From contig CM075670.1 of assembly GCA_037962975.1 (NCBI GenBank), positions 233,018,242-233,082,241 of the forward strand: DNA of 64,000 nt, in the 5' to 3' direction. Both the position numbers and the translations under genes were made by a program. Below are positions 22,441 to 35,117 of the stretch, piece by piece. The first letter of the stretch is position 1, and the number at the start of each line of letters is the position of its first letter. Origin of the DNA: Clitoria ternatea. Its lineage: Eukaryota > Streptophyta > Magnoliopsida > Fabales > Fabaceae. A model generated the notes under the pieces. That model worked only from the letters and a program-made list of their open reading frames with translations. It ran no database searches and was not told the DNA's origin.

Positions 22441-23245
22441 CACGACATTACATGATTGGTTATGATGTTTTAATTTTTGTGCAGCCATTGTTCGGTACAC
22501 AAAAGTTCATGCACGTGCATCTTCATAATGACGTCTATTATTTAGCACCCTTTAGCTCCCGAAGGCTTGGCCATAAAAAGAGAGCAATTTTTCATCATTT
22601 TGACCTCTCTTTGTTATCTAAAAACGCTTCGATATAAGAAATCTAACATTGTTTACTCACATCTCTAGCTCACACAAGGAAGACATATTGGATCATCTCG
22701 TAAAGTATCCTCCTGACATTGTGAAAATATTTATTATTTATAAAATCAGGATAGGAGGATGGCCACACGAGTGACAAATCAATGAAAGTGTTATTTGAAC
22801 CACCATCTATACGTTTGTGGGCTCTCATTGAAAACATCAGGTCTCATAATCGGGCTTACACCAGTTCTTATAAACAAAATCAAAAAAAATTCGTTGGTTC
22901 CTTACTGGACCCTCCTCCTAATTCAGAGAAGCTTATTGGTGAGGCTCTACATCGATTTATCTCTCAGGTAGACCTATCCTATAATTCATTATAAAGACCA
23001 AAACCCTTTCCACTGATATCCTTTTCTTCTTTTTTGGGATACTGACTAATATTATTATGATGACATGGCTCTCTATAGTTGTATACCTTTTGTTCAACAC
23101 ATTGTAATTCCCATGGAGTTAGAGGGTTACTCTGATACAAGTAGCTATAAAATCGTTGCCATAGACGATATAAACACCAACTTTTTAGCCCATAAAATAA
23201 ATTAGACAGCAGAGAAAACCTAGGATCCTTACTTTTGGGTACATG
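22441..23245. other. Unrecognised exon-like fragments
   Basis: The base composition becomes less AT-rich and several short frames look protein-like. One (22452-22637, plus) follows a TTTTTGTGCAG acceptor-like site. Another (22782-22994, plus) reads MKVLFEPPSIRLWALIENI... and runs to a CAG/GTAGAC donor-like site. A minus-strand frame covers about 22979-23240 up to the retroelement insertion point. No family is recognised and none has a complete gene structure. The retroelement at 23251 interrupted this unit: sequence of similar character (plus-strand frame DLRVHMDPSKYDKEVDAIE) resumes at 42682. It could be a degraded gene or an older transposon. Confidence 0.25.
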
Positions 23246-23579
23246 TGGATTGATAGCCAATCGTAAGCGCACAGGGTATCACGTAATAAAAAGTTATTGT
23301 TCCCACAAGGATTGTCCCAAGTACCAGCTTATAGTGATTTAATTATCTAGACAATTTGTTTCAAAGTAAAAGATGCAGTAAAATTAACCAAGAACTAAAG
23401 ACTATTGGTAGAAAACTCAAATCGAAATCCTTCTTTTAAAATCAACATGAAAAAGGCTCTTGGGAATCAGTAGGTTCATATGTGTAAACACCTATTTCGG
23501 TCCGGTCAATTTTCACCAAAAATGGGAAATTTTTGATTGATATCCACAAGTGAAAAATTCTTTTTTTTTAAAAAAATGA

Positions 23580-25520
23580 CTCGGAAATGATCATTTCCGA
23601 GTGAAAGGACTCGGAATGATCATTTCCGAGTAAGGGACATCCGAGTGGGACATGCCAAGTAGTATGTCTCCTGGTAGGACATTTTCGAATGGGCATCAAG
23701 TGTGGGGAATGTTTTCAAGCTAGTTCGAGTAAAAAAGGAACTGGATTTGCATAAATACCGTCCCAAAGAGTTTGTCCGAGCAGAGGAAGCCTCTGAATGA
23801 ACAATTATTGAATAAGGAGGGCTCTGAGTGGTTTTGTCTTGGAGGAGATGGAATTCTGAGCAAAGAGACACCTCGGTTTTATGGATCAGCTTTCACTTTG
23901 AGGCTGTTTTGAAGCTGTTCCAAGTGAAAACAAGGCCAGCTCCGAGTAAATATATCCGAGGGATTGGTTGACGAGTGGAACCATTCCAAAGTCTGACTCC
24001 TGAATGAGCAAATCCGAAAAGGTGACTGACAATTGAAGCTGTTCCGAGTGAGTAAGGTCGGTTTCCGAGCAAATGCATATGAAGGATTGATTGACGAAAG
24101 GAGCCATTTCTGATTGAAGCTGTTCCGAGTGAAAACAAGGCCGGCTCCAATTGAATATATCCGAGGGATTGGTGGACGAGTGGAACCTTTCCAAAGTCCG
24201 ATTCCCGAGTGAGTAAATGCATCTGAGGGTTTGAATGATGATTGAAATGAGGGCCGGTTCCGGGTGAATGCACCCGAAGAATTGTTGGAACTGAGTTCCA
24301 AGTTCTGATTGGAAAATAAAGCTGACTCCGAGCAAGTGCATCCAAACTGCTGTTGACGAGTGAAACCATTCCGATTGAAATGAAGGATCGGTCTCCGAGT
24401 GAATGCACCAAGTGGACAGATTCTCAAATTCCGAATTCTGATTGAAGAGAAGGTCAACTCCGAGTGAAAAATCCGAAGAGTTGATTGATGGTTGAAACCC
24501 TTCTGATTGAAAACAAAGCCGACTCCGAGTAAATACACCGAGCGGACAGATTCTCAAATTCCAATTCTGATTTGAAATGTAGGGTCGGTTCTGAGTGAAT
24601 GCATCCAGAGGATGGATGATGAGTGAAACCATCCTGATTGGAAAGTAAGGACGAGTGAGTGCATCCGAACAGTTGATTGCCGAGTGAAAGCCATTTCTGA
24701 TTGCCGAGTAAAAGCCATATCACAAAATTCCATTCTGATTGAAGAAACAAGGACGACTCCCGATTGTACAACTAAATGGAATGATTGACGACTAAAGGAA
24801 ATTCTGAGTGAGAAGCCAGTCGGGTTTCCGAATGAATGTGTCCGAACGAGTTCTCCGAGTGATTCAATTCTAGACATATAGCTGAGTGAAAATTTTAGGG
24901 AATGCCGATTGGATCATTTGAGCTTGTTTCGAGTCATTTTTCAATCAGTGCCGATTGGATCATTTGAGCTTGTTCCGAGTTATTCTTCAATTAGTGCCGA
25001 TTGGATCATTTGAGCTTATTCTGAGTCATTCTTCAATCAGTGCTGATTGGATCATTTGAGCTTGTTCTGAGTCATTCTTCAATAAATGTCGATTGGATCA
25101 TTTCAATCAGTGCCAATTGAATCATTTGAACTTGTTCCGAGTCCTCTTCAGCCAGATTCCGAGCCACTCTTCAGTCAACACCGAGTGAGCTACTCTTCAG
25201 TCAGTACCGAGCCACTCTTTCAGTCAGCATCGAGTGAGTCCTCTTCAGTCAGTACCGAGCCACTCTTTCAGTCAGCACCGAGTGAGTCCTCTCTTAGTCA
25301 GCACCGAGTGAGTCACTCTTCAGTCAGCACCGAGTGAGTCCTCTTCAGTCACTTCCGAGCCACCTTTCACCCAATTCTGAGCCACCTTTCACTCAATTCT
25401 GAACCACTTTTCACCCACTTCTGAGCCATCCTTTCACCCAGTTCTGAGCCATCCTTTAACCATTTCTGAGCCATCTTTTCAACCATTTCTGAGTCACTTT
25501 TCACTCGGTTTCGATTGAGT
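23580..25520 (+). repeat. Degenerate TTCCGAGTGA motif array in the U3 of the large LTR
   Basis: Nearly 2 kb of short degenerate repeats built on CCGAGTGA/TCCGAGT, with higher-order repetition (for example GATTGGATCATTTGAGCTTG near 24910-25110, and TCAGTCAGCACCGAGTGAG near 25190-25340). Because the period is not fixed to three, long frames stay open in several frames on the minus strand; these are not genes. Confidence 0.85.
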
Positions 25521-25946
25521 GTTTAAACCAGAAATTGTTTGCTCATCTAGCCCTTTATAACCACAATACTGACCCTCCTCACAACAACTATACCGACTAG
25601 CAAAGCAACACCGAGCAGAGCTTTCACTCGGTCTTGTGTACAAACAACACCTTTTCCACTCAGACTGTTTCCCACTATGGGTGTATACCAACTGAGGCAC
25701 CAAATCCGAGTCAAAAATAGCAAACCGACTCCATATTTCCACCAAATGCCCTTGCTGACTTGGATTTCCACTATCCAAGTGGATCCTTGACTTATGGGGG
25801 GCGGCTGACAACATCCAGGCTGTCTCTCCACCGTTCCCTATAGCTGTCATCATCCAGGCTGTCTCCAAGTTGTGATTGTGGGGCGGCTGACACAAAAAAT
25901 TAATAAAAAAGCCCACTTGCCACAGATTGATAATGCTCCCCATTTC

Positions 25947-25955
25947 TATAAATAG
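25947..25955 (+). promoter_or_regulatory. TATA box of the large LTR
   Basis: TATAAATAG, followed by GGGGGGAAAG and an AGAGAGAAAA leader, the usual layout at an LTR transcription start. Confidence 0.65.
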
Positions 25956-26039
25956 GGGGGAAAGAACTGAAGGAAAAAGGAGGAAGCATTTTCTTTAGAG
26001 AGAGAAAACAGAGCTTTAAAACCCAACAGCTTTAATCCC

Positions 26040-26690
26040 TCTTCTCCTTTCTCCACGGTCGAGCCCCCCTCATTCTTCCACCTCACTGTACACCCCTCAC
26101 TCTCCTCTTAACCCAGTACAGCCCTCTCCCCTTCACACCGTCCAACTCCATACCACACCATCCCTTCCAACTGTCCCTCTCCATACACCGTCCTCACCGT
26201 ACAGCCCCCTAAAACACCATCTCCCCTTTCCTTCACACCGTCTAACTCCACACCACACCATCCCTTCCAACCATCCCTCTCCACACACCGTCCTCACCAT
26301 ACAGCTCCTCCAACTCCACACCGTCCTCCTTCAAATCCTCCCAACCGTCCCAACCTCCTTCCAACCTACATCACACAGTCCCAACCTCCTTCAAATTCAC
26401 ACCATCCTCTCTCTCTCTCTCTCCACTAAAACCACGCTATCCTCCCTCTCCCTCTCCACACCATCCTCTTCTCCTTTCTCCTTTCTCCACGGTCCGTCCT
26501 CACTCTCCCTCTCCACACCGTCCTCACTCTTCCTCAAACCCACACACCGTCCTTCTTCCTTAAACCCACACACTGTTCCCCTCCTTTTCCACCCAACATA
26601 ATCCTCCTAAGTCCTCACCATCCGGCCCCATAATTCAATAGAAGCTTCAATATCAGCGCTCTTTCTCTCTCTCTCTCTCTCTCGTCACAC
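26040..26690 (+). repeat. Pyrimidine-rich CCACACCGTCC repeats and (CT)n
   Basis: Imperfect repeats of CTCCACACCGTCC and CCTTCCAACC, with (CT)n runs near 26407-26424 and 26661-26683, in the presumed R/U5 of the large LTR. Confidence 0.8.
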
Positions 26691-27453
26691 TGGTTCCAAT
26701 CTGTCCTTCATTTTTTTAATGCTTGTATTATCTGTTTTTTCTGTTAAAATTAATTGTTGTTCAATGGAATTGTTTCCTTTCCAATAAGTAATTAATTTTC
26801 GTTGATTGGATTAGTCTTCATCAAAAATCTGTTCCTCATTATCAGTATTTGTTATTATTTATTTTTCCGTCAAAATTAACTGTTAATTGATGAATCCACT
26901 TCCTTTTCAATTATTAATTAATTTTTAATAATTGAATTAATCCCCACCAAGATTCATATTAAATATTAACAGGAATGAGTGCTTCACATATTTTATTTAT
27001 TCTCTTAAAAAGGCGGAGTGAGATTAATTTGGACGAGACGTCTTGTTAATCTCATTTTTTTTGAAAAAAGGTAGAGCGAGTTTAATTTGGACGAGAAGTC
27101 CTGTTAATCTCATGTAAAAATTCCGTGTTTGTTTTGTTTATTTTTTTTATATTTTGTCATTTCGTGTATTTTCTTTTCATGAAGAAGTTAAAATAATTTC
27201 TGGGTTAATTATAATGCGCGCTATCATATTGAGGTAACTGTTTTTATAACGGACAGTTGTGAGGTGCTAATACCTTCCTCACCTGTAATTAGACTCCCGA
27301 ACATGGAATTTCATTTTTATAACCAGTGCTTTAATGAAAGGTTTTCCCGATATTTTATCCTAAAAAATATTGGTGGCGACTCCCTGTTTTTCTTTTCGAA
27401 CCAAAACATCATTTTTGAGGGTCAACCGTGCCGCCGCGATCCCGGTCGCGACA

Positions 27454-28295
27454 ATATTCCATGTACCAAATCTAAAATTACTCTTTTTCTTTGTTATTCA
27501 ATTTCTATTCCTAAGGCGAATTTCCCCTAGCTAATTAGTGAATTCCTCTCGAAACCTCACTAACGTACCTAATTATCAAAGAACCGCGTTTAATTTGTTA
27601 ATTAGGCCCTTTAGGCTCTATGAAAATCCCATTAGTCCTCAAAGATCTTTGCTTACTTTTGTAACCCAAATCCCTAGGTTTAATTTTATACGTTCTAACG
27701 ATATGCCAATCTCTCAATCATCCATATTGTTTAAATTCATCTAACCTTATTTCTAAGCCATTAGAAGCTTTAAGATCTCATGAAATTGAATAGAAAATAG
27801 AAATCCAATAACAAAAGAAAATAGAGTAACTTAATTTGATACACACATATTTTCCCCCAAATCCCAAGAATAGGAAATTAGTTCCTCATGGAAAAGGTTA
27901 CCAATCCATAAATTACAAGAGTTTATCCGATCATTTAGAAAATAAGGATTACAAAAAACAAAGGATTAAAGGTAGAAGAGGAGTTCTCACTAATCTTCCA
28001 ATCTCTTGCCCAAAGCTTGAACCCTTAATCTTCCTTCTTGTTTCCTTTTTCAAGATCTTCAAGAAGAATCCTAAAATTTTCACCCAAAAACTGTCTTGTC
28101 TCATTTCTCTGTCTCTCTCGCCCACTTTCTCCATTTAAAATTTGGCGAAAACTGAAAGTAACTGCTGCAGCGGTTAAAATCCACTGGCAATAGATCACAC
28201 TGTGTTACACCCGAAGGAAATTAATTAAGAGAACTGGGCAGAAACAACTGGCAGTGGGAAAATCCACGGCCAGTGGGTTTTTTGGCAGTATAATC
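27454..28295 (-). repeat. Middle piece of the Athila-like 3' LTR
   Basis: Aligns with 41404-42250 of the intact LTR with few differences. It contains the CCACTGGC-type palindromic words near 28175-28280. The frame at 27836-28138 is also present in the other LTR and is not a gene. Confidence 0.85.
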
Positions 28296-30892
28296 TGTGA
28301 CGACCTACGTCAATTTTCCATTTAATTACACTAGGTTAATCATTTTTGTAATAATTTTTCGCATTTACAAATTATTAATTAGGTCTTAATATAAAATAAT
28401 ATTTACTTTTCTTAAGTACATTCAAAATAATAAAAGCATACTCAAAATAATGACCGATCGGAAATAAATCCATTAATAAAATGGGATTGATTAGAATCAG
28501 CGGAAGGAGAAAGATGAAGACTGAAGTCATTCACCTGAGCGAGACCCTGATTCGCTTAGGCAAAATCTGAGAAGGTCGCTTAGGCGAGTTCCGACTCGCT
28601 TGAGCGAATGCTACACTTAACCTGAGCGAACAAGACATACAAGGAAAGTCAACAAGTCGGGTTTCACTCGGAAATGGGGTCCATTCGGTCATCTCTCACT
28701 CGGGAACAGCTTAACCTTCATCCACTCAGAAAACTCTTAACCTTCATTCACTCGGGTATACCACACTCGGAACATTCCTAACCTTCACTCAAAAATAGTT
28801 CACTCGGCCATAGCTCATTCGGGAACATCCCAACCTTCCACTCAGAAGAAGTTCGCTCGGGCATACATCACTCGGAAACAATCTGACCTTCCTTCACTCG
28901 GAAGGGTTCTCAGCCATTCATTATACGGAAGACATTCTAACCACTCGAAAAGCACTCTAATCTTCACTCGGAAGATATTCTAGTCTTCACTCGGAAGGGA
29001 ACGAGGGATACTCAAGCGAAATAAGCACCAAATCAACCGGCCCTCGCTCGGACAAGACGGAATCCGCTCAGCGAGATTCACCCGGTAATCGACTTTACTA
29101 CAGCAAACACTCATGAAAATTTATACCGATCATATAGCAACATAAATTCACATCCGATTAATTAGCATACTGATTCAAAGTTAGTTCATCATACAGGCAA
29201 CATGTTTTAGCATCACACACTCGAAAAACTCATTATATATATATATATATATATATATATTACACAATTCATTCAAAATCACTCGGTGCCTTGACATCAA
29301 TTCTCCGTTTGGCGCACCTCCAGGGCTCCGACCTCTTCCCTGTCACTAGTTACTAAATTGAAAACCACAGCAAGGGTGAGTGTTTAGCATCATAATTAAT
29401 CTAGAACGGAAATTAACAATTTATATGTATATAAACTCTGTTCGATTACTTTATCATCAAATGACCAGTCACACTCAGCAATATAGCAATTCTCGCTCGG
29501 CCAATATAGCAAATCTCACTCGGCAAGTATAGTAAATCTTACTCGGCAAATATATCAAATCTCACTCAGCAATATAGCAGTTCTCACTCGGCAAATATAA
29601 CAAACTGCACTCGGTAAATATACAATTCTCTCTCGGCAAGTATAACAAACTGCACTCGGTAAATATAACAATTACACTCGGCAAATATGATTAATCACAT
29701 ACACATCACAGCCAATAATTCATCAATTGTCACCACTGACTCTCATACAAAATTAACGCCTAGTATCCGGATACTAAAGGATCGGCCTTCAGCTGGGGGT
29801 CCTACTTGACACCCCGTGAAACCTGCTTGGTTCACCGAGTCCTGTTTGACTCTTCACCTCGACCACTTGGTCCTGCTTGACCACTAGGTAGCTCAACTGG
29901 GCACAAAAACCACGGAAGCCGGAAATGAGGGGCTATACATACCGTTGGCCGTCCCATACCATACAATCATACATATTCACATTTCTCATATCACATCAAG
30001 TGGCCATCAATAACTCATACTCATCACTCGGGCGACCTGCTTGTCAAACCCGGCATCACATTGCCACTATACACTGATTATCATAACATCAAATATTTCA
30101 AACTCATAATCATCTTAAGCCACACACACACGATCCTAAACCGATCGGTGTCCATATAACATATACATATATGCATACACATACAACTCATTTATATACA
30201 ACTTTCATCCAGCATCATTTCTTACCATGTTCACAATCAGTTCAACGACTCAGACTTAAAGTATGTCCTATTCTAATTAATTATAACCCGAACACCCCCC
30301 TTACCTCGGTTCCAAGCTTCAATGATCAGCTCTTGGTGCCGATTACGTCCTCTAAGCGCTGGGTTCACAGTTCCACCTCTGGATCCAGCACCAGCTTCGT
30401 CAATTAGTCCTCCGGTGTTCGTTCTGCTATCTTGAAACCACAGTCACGGAAATATAATTATCTCAAGGTTTTGATGCGAAATGAACCTCCCTTCAGAGCA
30501 TACAGCTCGCCGCGATGGAGGAAGAAGAAAAAGAAAAGAAATAAATGAAAAAGAAGAAGATTCGCGTAAGAGAGTGAATGATTGAGTGAATGATTGAGGA
30601 AAGAGAAAGAAACCTTTATTTAAAGCTCAGGGGTAACCGGTCACTTCCTCAACCAGTCACTTCTCATTTCCTTTACAATTTCATTAAAAGTTTTAATTAA
30701 ACTTTTCTCTTCTTCTAATCACACCTCATTTAACCCTTTTATAATTAACCAATCAATAAATTTATTTTCATTCACAATATTTAATTATTTATAATTGCCC
30801 AATAATTCATAAAAATATCAAATAAATCCCTAAAACAATTATTAATATTTTCCACTACACATAATTTTTCTACAAATATCCGGGATGTTACA
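28296..30892 (-). mobile_element. Solo LTR (2597 bp) of the same gypsy family as 1-928
   Basis: It lies between copies of TAATC (28291-28295 and 30893-30897), beginning TGTGACGACC and ending GGGATGTTACA on the plus strand. On the minus strand it reads TGTAACATCCC...GGTCGTCACA. A TATA-like CTTTAAATAAAGG (30613-30625, minus), followed by a pyrimidine-rich leader, supports the minus orientation. It carries many CACTCGG motifs (28660-29700) and CGCTTGAGCGA words near 28560-28620. No internal coding region is present. Confidence 0.82.
28660..29700 (-). repeat. Degenerate CACTCGGAA array, with an AT microsatellite
   Basis: Dozens of imperfect CACTCGG copies. Around 29470-29690 they form a short tandem array (CACTCGGCAAATATAA units). 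An (AT)n tract lies at about 29231-29261. In the sense orientation of this LTR the motif reads CCGAGTG, the same as in the large LTR at 23483-27453. Confidence 0.8.
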
Positions 30893-31328
30893 TAATCCAC
30901 GACCAGTGTTTTTTCCCACTGGCAGTGATTTTCTCTGGCCCAATTTTTCTTCTTTTCCTAGTGTATTCCACGGCCAGTGGGAATTCCCACTGGCAGTAGA
31001 TTTCTCTGTGTCTTAGCAAACATGCAATTTTAGGGTGTCTTTGGGTTCTAGAGCACTTCCTTTGGTATATTCTTCTTCCATTGTTGGCCTAACTTCAATC
31101 TTGGATCTTGGACAAGCTCAAACTCTTCTCAATTGCATCATCCCATTCAAAATCTTCCAAATCCTTTGCTAGTAGACTTATTCAATAAAGGTTTCTGCAA
31201 AAATAACTACCCAAGTAACATGTGTGGAAGTAAAAGAATAACCATGGCAACTAGGGAAAAATAAGGTGAAAATAAACTAAAATTAAAATTAAATGGACCC
31301 TAAAACTAATGCAACTGAACTCATATCA

Positions 31329-32700
31329 AAATACCCCAAACTAAAACATTGCTTGTCCTCAAGCAATCACTGTATCCATATAACATAAAATGAAAAATTA
31401 GCAGACCCAAACAAACTTAAGGAACCTTGTGTTTATTTATGTATTTATAAGTTATTATTCTTCATAAAAATTTTGTTGATTGCATAAACTAACATAATAC
31501 ACCACAACAACCAATCAAACTATATAAACTGAGATTTGACTAAAGGTACTCTTTCTCCCTATTCACTTAGTGTTTATGTTTCAATCACTCAAATCACTAC
31601 ATTATAAACACTTCTATAAGCTTGGCAAATGACCACAAACTCCACAGTTATCAAGAAAACATGCATTAGTCAAAAGGTCTTTCATGTGGTTGTAACATGG
31701 CCAGGGGGTTTATAGCATGGGAATGGAAACCAAGAAAAAGACATTACAAAGGGTTAATAATAAATAAGGAGTAATGGTGTAAGAAGGAAAACCCCAAGTC
31801 GATAACTCTTTTCAAATTCAAACTATACGAAGTATAGTTCATGTATTTTTCATTTTCATTTTCCAAACTCAACTCTTTTTTTCTTTTTCCTTTTTTCTAT
31901 TTTACTTTTGAATATCAAACCCCAAACTATCATATTTTTTCTCAAACCTCCTTTAGTTTTCCTTACCTCTTTTCCTCTTATATATTTTAAAGAGAAACAT
32001 TATATCAAAGGATTTGAAATACATTTCATTTCATGGCTCAAAAGAGGCAACTAGTGGATAATACATTTAACAAATTCTGAGGTTAAAGAAATAAAACCTA
32101 AATTGCCTTTTTCATCCCAAGCATGCATTCATAAACCATTTTGAATTGGTCAAAAGCCAAGTTCTAGAGTGCTATTAAATGTATGAACCACTCAAAGTAA
32201 GAAATATGGGTAAATAAAATTATATGCACTGAGTACCCTATTGGCTTAAAAGCTCACAATGGTCACTTAGTTGAATCAGAGAAAACATAGCATCATGAAG
32301 AGAGTGAATCTTTTGGCAGCAATAACAATCAAAAACCCCTTTTTTATGTTATTTAATTGTTTTTTTATTACAAAAAGGTTCACCTAAGCAATGCTTAAGA
32401 TCTAACTAATCTACACCACATGTCATACAGATAACAATAACTGCCATCAGCAATCAATGCTACCTCAAGGCATATGTGTAGATATACAATCATGTAAATA
32501 AACTAGAACATAAATATACAATCATGCAAATGAACTAGGAAATAAAGATAAACAAAAATAAAAAAAAGATAAAATAAGAGTAAGCTGAACTTTTATGTAC
32601 CCATCACCCCAAACTAAAACTGGACATTGTCCCCAATGTCCATATCAAGGGGACTAAAGAGGCCCGTAATTGAGGAACCAAGAGTAAAAGGACACAAAAG
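31329..32700 (-). other. Untranslated 3' region of the Athila-like element
   Basis: No coding signal. A TTTGGGGTATTT stretch on the minus strand directly abuts the 3' LTR and is the polypurine-tract candidate. Confidence 0.5.
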
Positions 32701-32715
32701 TTCAATTGATACCTG

Positions 32716-34002
32716 TCAAGGAGAAGGAAGTAGGAAGTGGCCCTGCTGGGAGTGCCAATCGTACATGGCATCAACTTGGTAGGAGATATGGGTGAGCTGG
32801 GCTCCTTGCCTCTCCTGCTCTCTGGACATGGACTCCATCTGTAGGGACATGGAGTCCATGCGACTGCTCATGCCCTCCATCAGAGAGTACATATGCTTCA
32901 TGGAGAAACTAGAGCCATGAGTAGATTAGGATGAGCCAGCAAAATGCTCTGGGGGATGTGGCATATCAGTATCCATATGGTCTTCCTCAACATCACCTGG
33001 ATCTGTAAACAGAAAAGTACTCTTGCCCTCTAGGCTAGTAAAGCTGGGGTCAGGCAAGGGGTAATGTATAGAAAATCCAAGAATAATTAAACTATAAATA
33101 CCCCGATGCAGTACTATTATACCCATGTTAATCATTTCATCCATGTCTACCCGTTTAGGTTGACATAATAGGGTATCCTAATCTAAGTCAATGCCAACAT
33201 AGCGAGTAAGTGGGTTGATATACCCGACTATAACTATCCTACCAGAGGTGCCTCGACCCACTCGAGTAAATTGGCTAAAAAGTCATTTAGTTGAGTGGAT
33301 CAGTATTTGATGGATCATGGCATAAAGAAAGTATAACTCAGCAGCCCGAATGGTACCCAGACTGTCGAATCGCCCAAAGATGGAACGGGCCATGAACCTT
33401 TGGAGGTATTTAAAAACAGGATGATGTATAGAAAAGGTTTTAGTGGATGATGGATCATAGTTTTCTCTAGCCCTGGAAATTTGGGACCAAAAAGATTGAC
33501 CCTGAAAGTCTCTTGGAATACGGGCAGTATTCGCACGAGCTAAGGGGGTACCAGTCATTAAGGGAAAACCATAAATGATATCTACATCCACCAAATCCAT
33601 TCTATAATCATTATTGTTTAGCCTAAAGGTAATCTCGCAACCTGAGTCATTTACACAAGGTTTGATATTTATTGAGCTTAAGAACTCTAAAGTAGTGCGT
33701 TCATAGAAAGGTTCATATAACTCAATGAAATCACCCCACCCCACATTGTTGCATAGTTTTAAGGTATCATGGTAAAGGCCAAGTTCAAGCAAGGAGTCTT
33801 TGCAGAAAAATTGGGAGGGAATAATATCCCTCGCAGTCAAGTCGCATTCTCTGCTCACCCGAGGTGCATTCAATGTCATCAATATTAGCATAATTAGATG
33901 ACTTACCTTTTGTTTTACGCTTCTTGCCCACTGTCTTTGTTCTTCCGGAAGACATGTTTCCTTCCTGACAAACATAAGGTGGATAAAAAGTAAGGCGCAC
34001 AA
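32716..34002 (-). pseudogene. Athila-type extra ORF in the env position, decayed
   Basis: A minus-strand reading region downstream of integrase. The opening (from about 33960, MSSGRTKTVGKKRKTKGK) is basic. It then continues, in another frame, as a 239-codon frame at 33283-34002 containing FYERTTLEFLSSI and DVDIIYGFPL-type words. These recall the conserved Athila ORF-1 domain found between integrase and the 3' LTR. Further frames at 32926-33144 and 32716-32901 continue it, ending in a Met/Gln-rich coiled-coil stretch. At least one frameshift and several stops separate the pieces. No signal peptide or clear transmembrane segment was seen, so an envelope role is not supported. Confidence 0.65.
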
Positions 34003-34049
34003 AAGATGTAAAGAGTGTATAAGTTCATGAATTTAGCAAAAATTCACCC

Positions 34050-35110
34050 AAAATGAAAGGAAGAATGCCTAGGTGTGGAAAAATGTCTATGAAGGCATGT
34101 ATCTTATATCTAAGGAATAAGTTCCACATGCTATAGTAAGAAACAATTCCAAGAAAAATGAAGTGAACATGTTATAGGCATTTTTACAAATACTTGGTGG
34201 GCATATAGTTTAGCAACAAGAGATTTATGAACAATCTTAACAAAAGGACTCCAAATCAATCCATATTTTAGGCACCCCAAACTTATGATTAGCCATGTAG
34301 GATTATCAAAGTATTTCAACACCTTGAAACATAATTCAAATCAATCTTGGTGAACTACTCCTAAAGGCAAAAGACATTTCAAACAAATTACATGTACCCA
34401 TTCCATTTTAACTCATTAACACTAATAATACCATCATGTACAAGAGCAATAGGAAATAAGTAACAATACCATGAAGGGGTAGTTATGCATGATTAATGAC
34501 CAAGAACACAAGAACAACTTACACCATGAACCACAGTTAAGAACAACAAAAAATTTGTGCTTGAGCATTCTAGCAAACACTTGGTGGGCATATAGTTTGA
34601 ACTTTAAAATTCATGAGCATGCAACACAAAGTCTTTAATTTTCACAATATGCACTCTACACATGAATAATCATGAATCAAATTTGTCATATATGCTTCAT
34701 GGAGTGTAAGTCATGAAAAAATAACCATATGGGTTTTTGGAAAAAAATAAAGAACATGATGAACATTGCTATCTTGAATCAAATGTGCTATATCATACCC
34801 ACAAGAATTTTGAATCACCCCAATCAAATAATAACACACACAATCCTTCACACATAATCAATTTAAATAAAACCCTAAACTAGTGAAAGAAATAGGATGA
34901 GAGACTTACTTGATGAAAAAGAAAGAATAAAGTGATGTTGATAAGCTTATGGGTGAAGGAGATGAGAGGATTAGAATGAGTTTTAAGAAGGTTTTGTAAT
35001 GGGGGAAAATATTTGAAGAGTGAAGGATGTGTATCGTGAGAGAGAGTGTGGGTGAAAGAATGGAAAAACACGAGCGTGTGTGGTGTGTTAATAAAGAAAA
35101 GAAATAAGCA
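34050..35110 (-). other. Noncoding spacer inside the Athila-like element
   Basis: AT-rich, with no domain. A near-repeat of ACACTTGGTGGGCATATAGTTT occurs near 34190 and 34578. Confidence 0.5.
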
Positions 35111-35117
35111 TGCCTAT

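Larger units (their letters stand above)
23483..27453 (+). mobile_element. Large solo LTR (3971 bp), Ogre/Tat-like
   Basis: The insertion begins TGTAAACACC and ends GGTCGCGACA (TG...CA), flanked by ATATG (23478-23482) and a one-base variant ATATT (27454-27458). Removing it restores the sequence seen at 41395-41405 in the intact LTR. Near its end are TGGCGACTCC and CGATCCCGGTCGCGACA words, which I associate with Ogre/Tat elements, a lineage with unusually long LTRs in legumes. A TATA box at 25947 followed by a pyrimidine-rich leader gives the plus orientation. There is no internal domain, hence the solo LTR call. The lineage is inference. Confidence 0.8.
23251..31328 (-). repeat. 3' LTR of the Athila-like element, in three pieces
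   Basis: The pieces are 23251-23482, 27459-28295 and 30898-31328 (1500 bp in total), each aligning with the intact right LTR. The breaks fall exactly at target duplications (ATATG/ATATT and TAATC), so the two interruptions are younger insertions. Confidence 0.9.

Noticed and set aside
23879..24877. Several overlapping minus-strand frames of 105-248 codons
   Set aside because: They arise from the degenerate CCGAGTGA repeat, which is open in more than one frame at once. Their translations are repeats of the same short words.
25494..25943. 149-codon minus-strand frame
   Set aside because: It lies just upstream of the LTR TATA box in noncoding LTR sequence, has no domain, and overlaps another open frame.
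27836..28138. Open frame of 100 codons
   Set aside because: The same sequence occurs in the intact LTR at 41861-42076 with a shorter frame; it is LTR sequence.
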